From positions 1-21,077 of the forward strand of contig NAVB01002154.1 of the NCBI GenBank assembly GCA_002179805.1: 21,077 bases of DNA, read 5' to 3'. Below the pieces are notes generated by a model. That model made no database searches. It was not told the origin of the DNA and saw only the letters and a program-made list of their open reading frames with translations. The translations under genes and the position numbers were made by a program. Source of the stretch: Acanthamoeba lenticulata. Taxonomy: Eukaryota; Discosea; Longamoebia; Acanthamoebidae. Positions 18,634 to 21,077 of this stretch are shown here, one piece after another. Each line of letters starts with the position of its first letter. The stretch's first letter is position 1.

Positions 18634-20950
18634 ATGAGCGCACCACCAGCCCAGCAACCGCCTTTGTTTGGGTACGGTGCTGGCGGTCCACCTGCTCAGG
18701 CGTCTGGTACGTAACTTCTTGTTTTCTTCTTCTTTGGGCTCGCTTTTCTTCAGGCATGGCTCATCATCCATGCCAGGTGCAACACCAGGGCAGGGGGCCA
18801 CTGGTGCCGGGGGCGGCTCGCCCTGGGCACAACCGCAGCAGACATGGGCAGGCGCTACGCAGCCGCCGCAGCCTGCCGGCCAGCAGCAGCAGCCGGGAGG
18901 AGGCTCGCCCTATCTGCCGCAGCAGCAGTTCCAACCGGGTGGAACCCCTCAGCAGCCCGCCGGCCAGCAGCAATGGCAGCAGGGCCCAGGGCCAGCAGCC
19001 GGCTACTCGGCCCAGCCACAGCAGCAACAGCCCCAGCAGGCCTGGAACCAGTCCCCAGCTGCACCTTTCCAGCCACAGCAGCAGCCGGGCGGAGGGCCCT
19101 CGTATCCTCCCCTTCCTCAGCAGCAACAACAACAGCCGCCACTACAAGGAGGCTACCCTGCTTATGGGCAGCCCACGGGGGGCTACGCGCCCTCAGCCTA
19201 CCCGCCAGCCCAGCCGCCGCAGCAGACCGGTCCGCCTGGCCCAGCAGGGCCCGCCTACCCCCAGCAGCAGCCGCAGCAACGACAACAACAACAGCAGCAA
19301 CAGCCGGGCGGCTACCCTCCGGCGCAGCAGCAACAAGGCGGGCCAGGGCCGGCCTGGAGTCCTCAAGGGCCGTCCCCGATGCAGCCGGGCCAACAACAGC
19401 AGCAACAGCCGGGCGGCTACCCTCCGATGCAGCAGCAGCCTAAGCAGCAGCAGCAAGGCGGGCCGACAGGGCCAGGACCGGCCTGGAGTCCTCAAGGGCC
19501 GCCTCCGATGCAGCCGGGCCAGCCGTCGCCCTACGGCGTAGGCGGAGGACCGGGCTGGGGCGGCCAACAGCCAACAGGCTGGAACCAGCCGTCTCCCTAC
19601 GGCGCCGGACCTCAGCCGCAGCAGCAGCAACCAGGCGGCTACCCTCCGGCGCAGATGCAACAACAGCAGCAACAGCCTCCGCCGTACCAGTACCAGCAGT
19701 ACCCGCAGCAACAGAAGCAGCCGCCGCCACCTCTGGGCAGTGGCGGCTTCCCGGCGGTGCCCACGTCGGCCACGGTCTACACTAAGACCACCACCTACGG
19801 GGCGCCGGCCTACCCCGCCCCGCAGCAGTACCAGCAGCAGCAGCCGCCGCCGTCCGCCGGGCCGTGGGGTGGGCTGGCCCCGCCGTCGTCATCGGCCGCC
19901 TTCGCTGGCCCGCCGCCCAAGAGCTTCAACGTCACGCAGGGCTGGGTGCGTCCCCCCCCCTCCTTTGATGCGCCGGCGCGGTCGAGCCCTGCTGGACGCT
20001 CACGTGTGATCCTTCGTTGGCAGCTCGCGTACTACGGCCAGCCCTCGTCCGACGAGATGATGCTCCTGCGCGAGTGGTTCAATGCCGTCGACCAGGATGG
20101 TGCGCTCCCTTTTCCTCCCGTATCGGTCCGAGCTCGTCACAAGTCCCAACGAGCTCAGCTGATTCTCGTCACAGGAAGCGGCGCCATCGACGCCGACGAG
20201 CTCCAGCGCGCGCTGGCCGCGAGTGGCGACAATTTTGACCGGCAGGCCCGTACGTCCGGCCTTCTCCCCCCAACTGCGGTCCTTTTTTTCTCTCTCTCAC
20301 CAAACTCACCGCCGCGCGTTCGTGTATCAGTCGACCTCATGATCTCCATGTTTGACGACACCGGGACCAACACCATCGACATTTCCGGTGCGCACTCTCC
20401 GCATTCTCGAGTTCAGCTCCATCGCTAGCGATCGCTTCTGATCACATGATCGGCGCTGGTTGCAGAGTTTGTGTCGCTGTTCCGGTACATCAACGCCATC
20501 CGCCAGGCGTTCGACTTCCACGACACGCGCCGGACAGACTCCATCGACGTCCAGCAAGTCGTACGTCTCGCTCCCTTGCTCCCTCTTTCATCTTGACGGA
20601 GACTTACCTGATGAGTCCGATTGTGCAGGGCGATGCGCTGAGCCGTGCCAACTTCCAGTTGCCGCCGGTCACCGTGCAGGCCCTCTTCTTCAAGTTTGAC
20701 AAGCAGAGGCGTGGGCGCCTCAGCTTTGGCCAGTTTTTGGAGCTTTGCATGTACGCTTCATCCTTCTTGTTCTTCTTCTTCTTCTTCGCGTAAGATGTGG
20801 GGGAAGGTTTGCTCATCTTGCGGTTCTTCCAGGTACCTCGGCAACCTCAGGACTGCGTTCGAGCGCCACGCCTTTGGCGCGGAGCGGCTGCGCCTCGACA
20901 TGGAGGGCTTCACGTCCCTCTTGGCCACCATCTACCAGCCCCTCCCCTGA
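18634..20950 (+). CDS. Penta-EF-hand (PEF) calcium-binding protein with Gln/Pro/Gly-rich N-terminus
   Basis: Resembles the PDCD6 (ALG-2)/peflin/sorcin superfamily: cytosolic Ca2+ sensors that dimerise through EF5 and bind membranes or partners. Exons: 18634-18706, 18777-19945, 20024-20099, 20175-20249, 20331-20387, 20466-20560, 20629-20750, 20833-20950 (594 aa; all phases agree). The first intron has two candidate acceptors (18752 and 18776); only 18776 keeps frame with the donor at 18707. Residues up to about 415 are Q, P and G rich with imperfect repeats. EF1 is DQDGSGAIDADE, canonical. EF2 is DDTGTNTIDISE, nearly canonical. EF3 (DTRRTDSIDVQQ), EF4 (DKQRRGRLSFGQ) and the EF5 region have lost the position-12 Glu and probably do not bind Ca2+. 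A long Pro/Gly/Gln N-terminus recalls peflin but is much longer here. Confidence 0.88.
18840..19730 (+). repeat. Imperfect Gln/Pro/Gly coding repeats
   Basis: The second exon of the PEF gene carries CAG/CAA runs and recurring longer units. PAWSPQGP..MQPGQ is encoded near 19350 and again 129 bp later, and QQPGGYPP is encoded near 19300, 19405 and 19630. The pattern fits local duplication plus slippage. Confidence 0.75.
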
Positions 20951-21077
20951 CCCCCCCCCCATGTGGCCAAGCAAGCTTCCCGTACTTTTTTCTTTTGATT
21001 TTATTTACATACAAAGCCAAGTGCACCGATCAAAGGGGCAACGCAAACGGGCTTCCTCAGGGCACGACGATCGCGAG
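20951..21077 (+). other. 3' flank of the PEF gene
   Basis: This end of the window has a C-rich run right after the stop, then a T-rich stretch at about 20984-21006. No AATAAA signal and no further gene is seen. Confidence 0.5.

Noticed and set aside
19193..19711. Leu/Arg-rich minus-strand frame that could look like membrane segments
   Set aside because: It is the antisense of CAG/CCG repeats coding the Gln/Pro leader of the PEF protein.

Overview
The window is nuclear DNA of a GC-rich, intron-dense protist. Six protein genes contain about 70 short introns (most 52-105 bp, GT-AG, donors often GTACGT or GTGCGT). A MyTH4-FERM myosin, tight divergent and convergent gene packing and this intron style suggest an amoebozoan, most simply Acanthamoeba or a close relative. 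The species is an inference from style and gene content, not from a marker gene. No rRNA, tRNA, CRISPR array, transposon or viral gene was seen.

Layout: (1) minus strand, 13-6395, with probable extra 5' exons to 6906: an unconventional myosin with motor, two IQ motifs, a charged helix, MyTH4 and FERM. (2) plus strand, 7014-12133: type IA DNA topoisomerase III alpha in 22 exons, with an unusually rich zinc-binding C-terminus and an apparent one-base frameshift near 10180. (3) minus strand, 12242-14441: a histone-fold protein of the CHRAC1/POLE4 (Dpb3) type with a long Pro/Ala/Thr-rich tail. (4) plus strand, 14524-16533: an EngB-family GTPase with a likely organelle-targeting N-terminus and an RG/RGG-rich tail. 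(5) plus strand, 16908-18361: an alpha/beta hydrolase. (6) plus strand, 18634-20950: a penta-EF-hand protein with a Gln/Pro/Gly-rich N-terminal half.

Exon models were built by hand from splice signals, reading phase and family motifs. In genes 1, 3, 4, 5 and 6 every exon junction keeps the frame and the summed coding length is a multiple of three (about 1395, 679, 480, 320 and 594 residues). TOP3A (about 1181 residues) keeps frame except at one point in exon 15.

The genes do not form an obvious pathway. Two of them (TOP3A and the CHRAC1/POLE4-like protein) are DNA-maintenance genes that converge tail to tail. The histone-fold and GTPase genes share an 82-bp divergent promoter carrying an E2F-like site; the myosin and TOP3A also diverge from a short shared spacer. 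I see no clear evidence of a wholly new system. The most notable points are the composite TOP3 zinc tail, the exon 15 frameshift, a glutamine at the myosin TEDS position, and the disordered tails added to the GTPase and the histone-fold protein.
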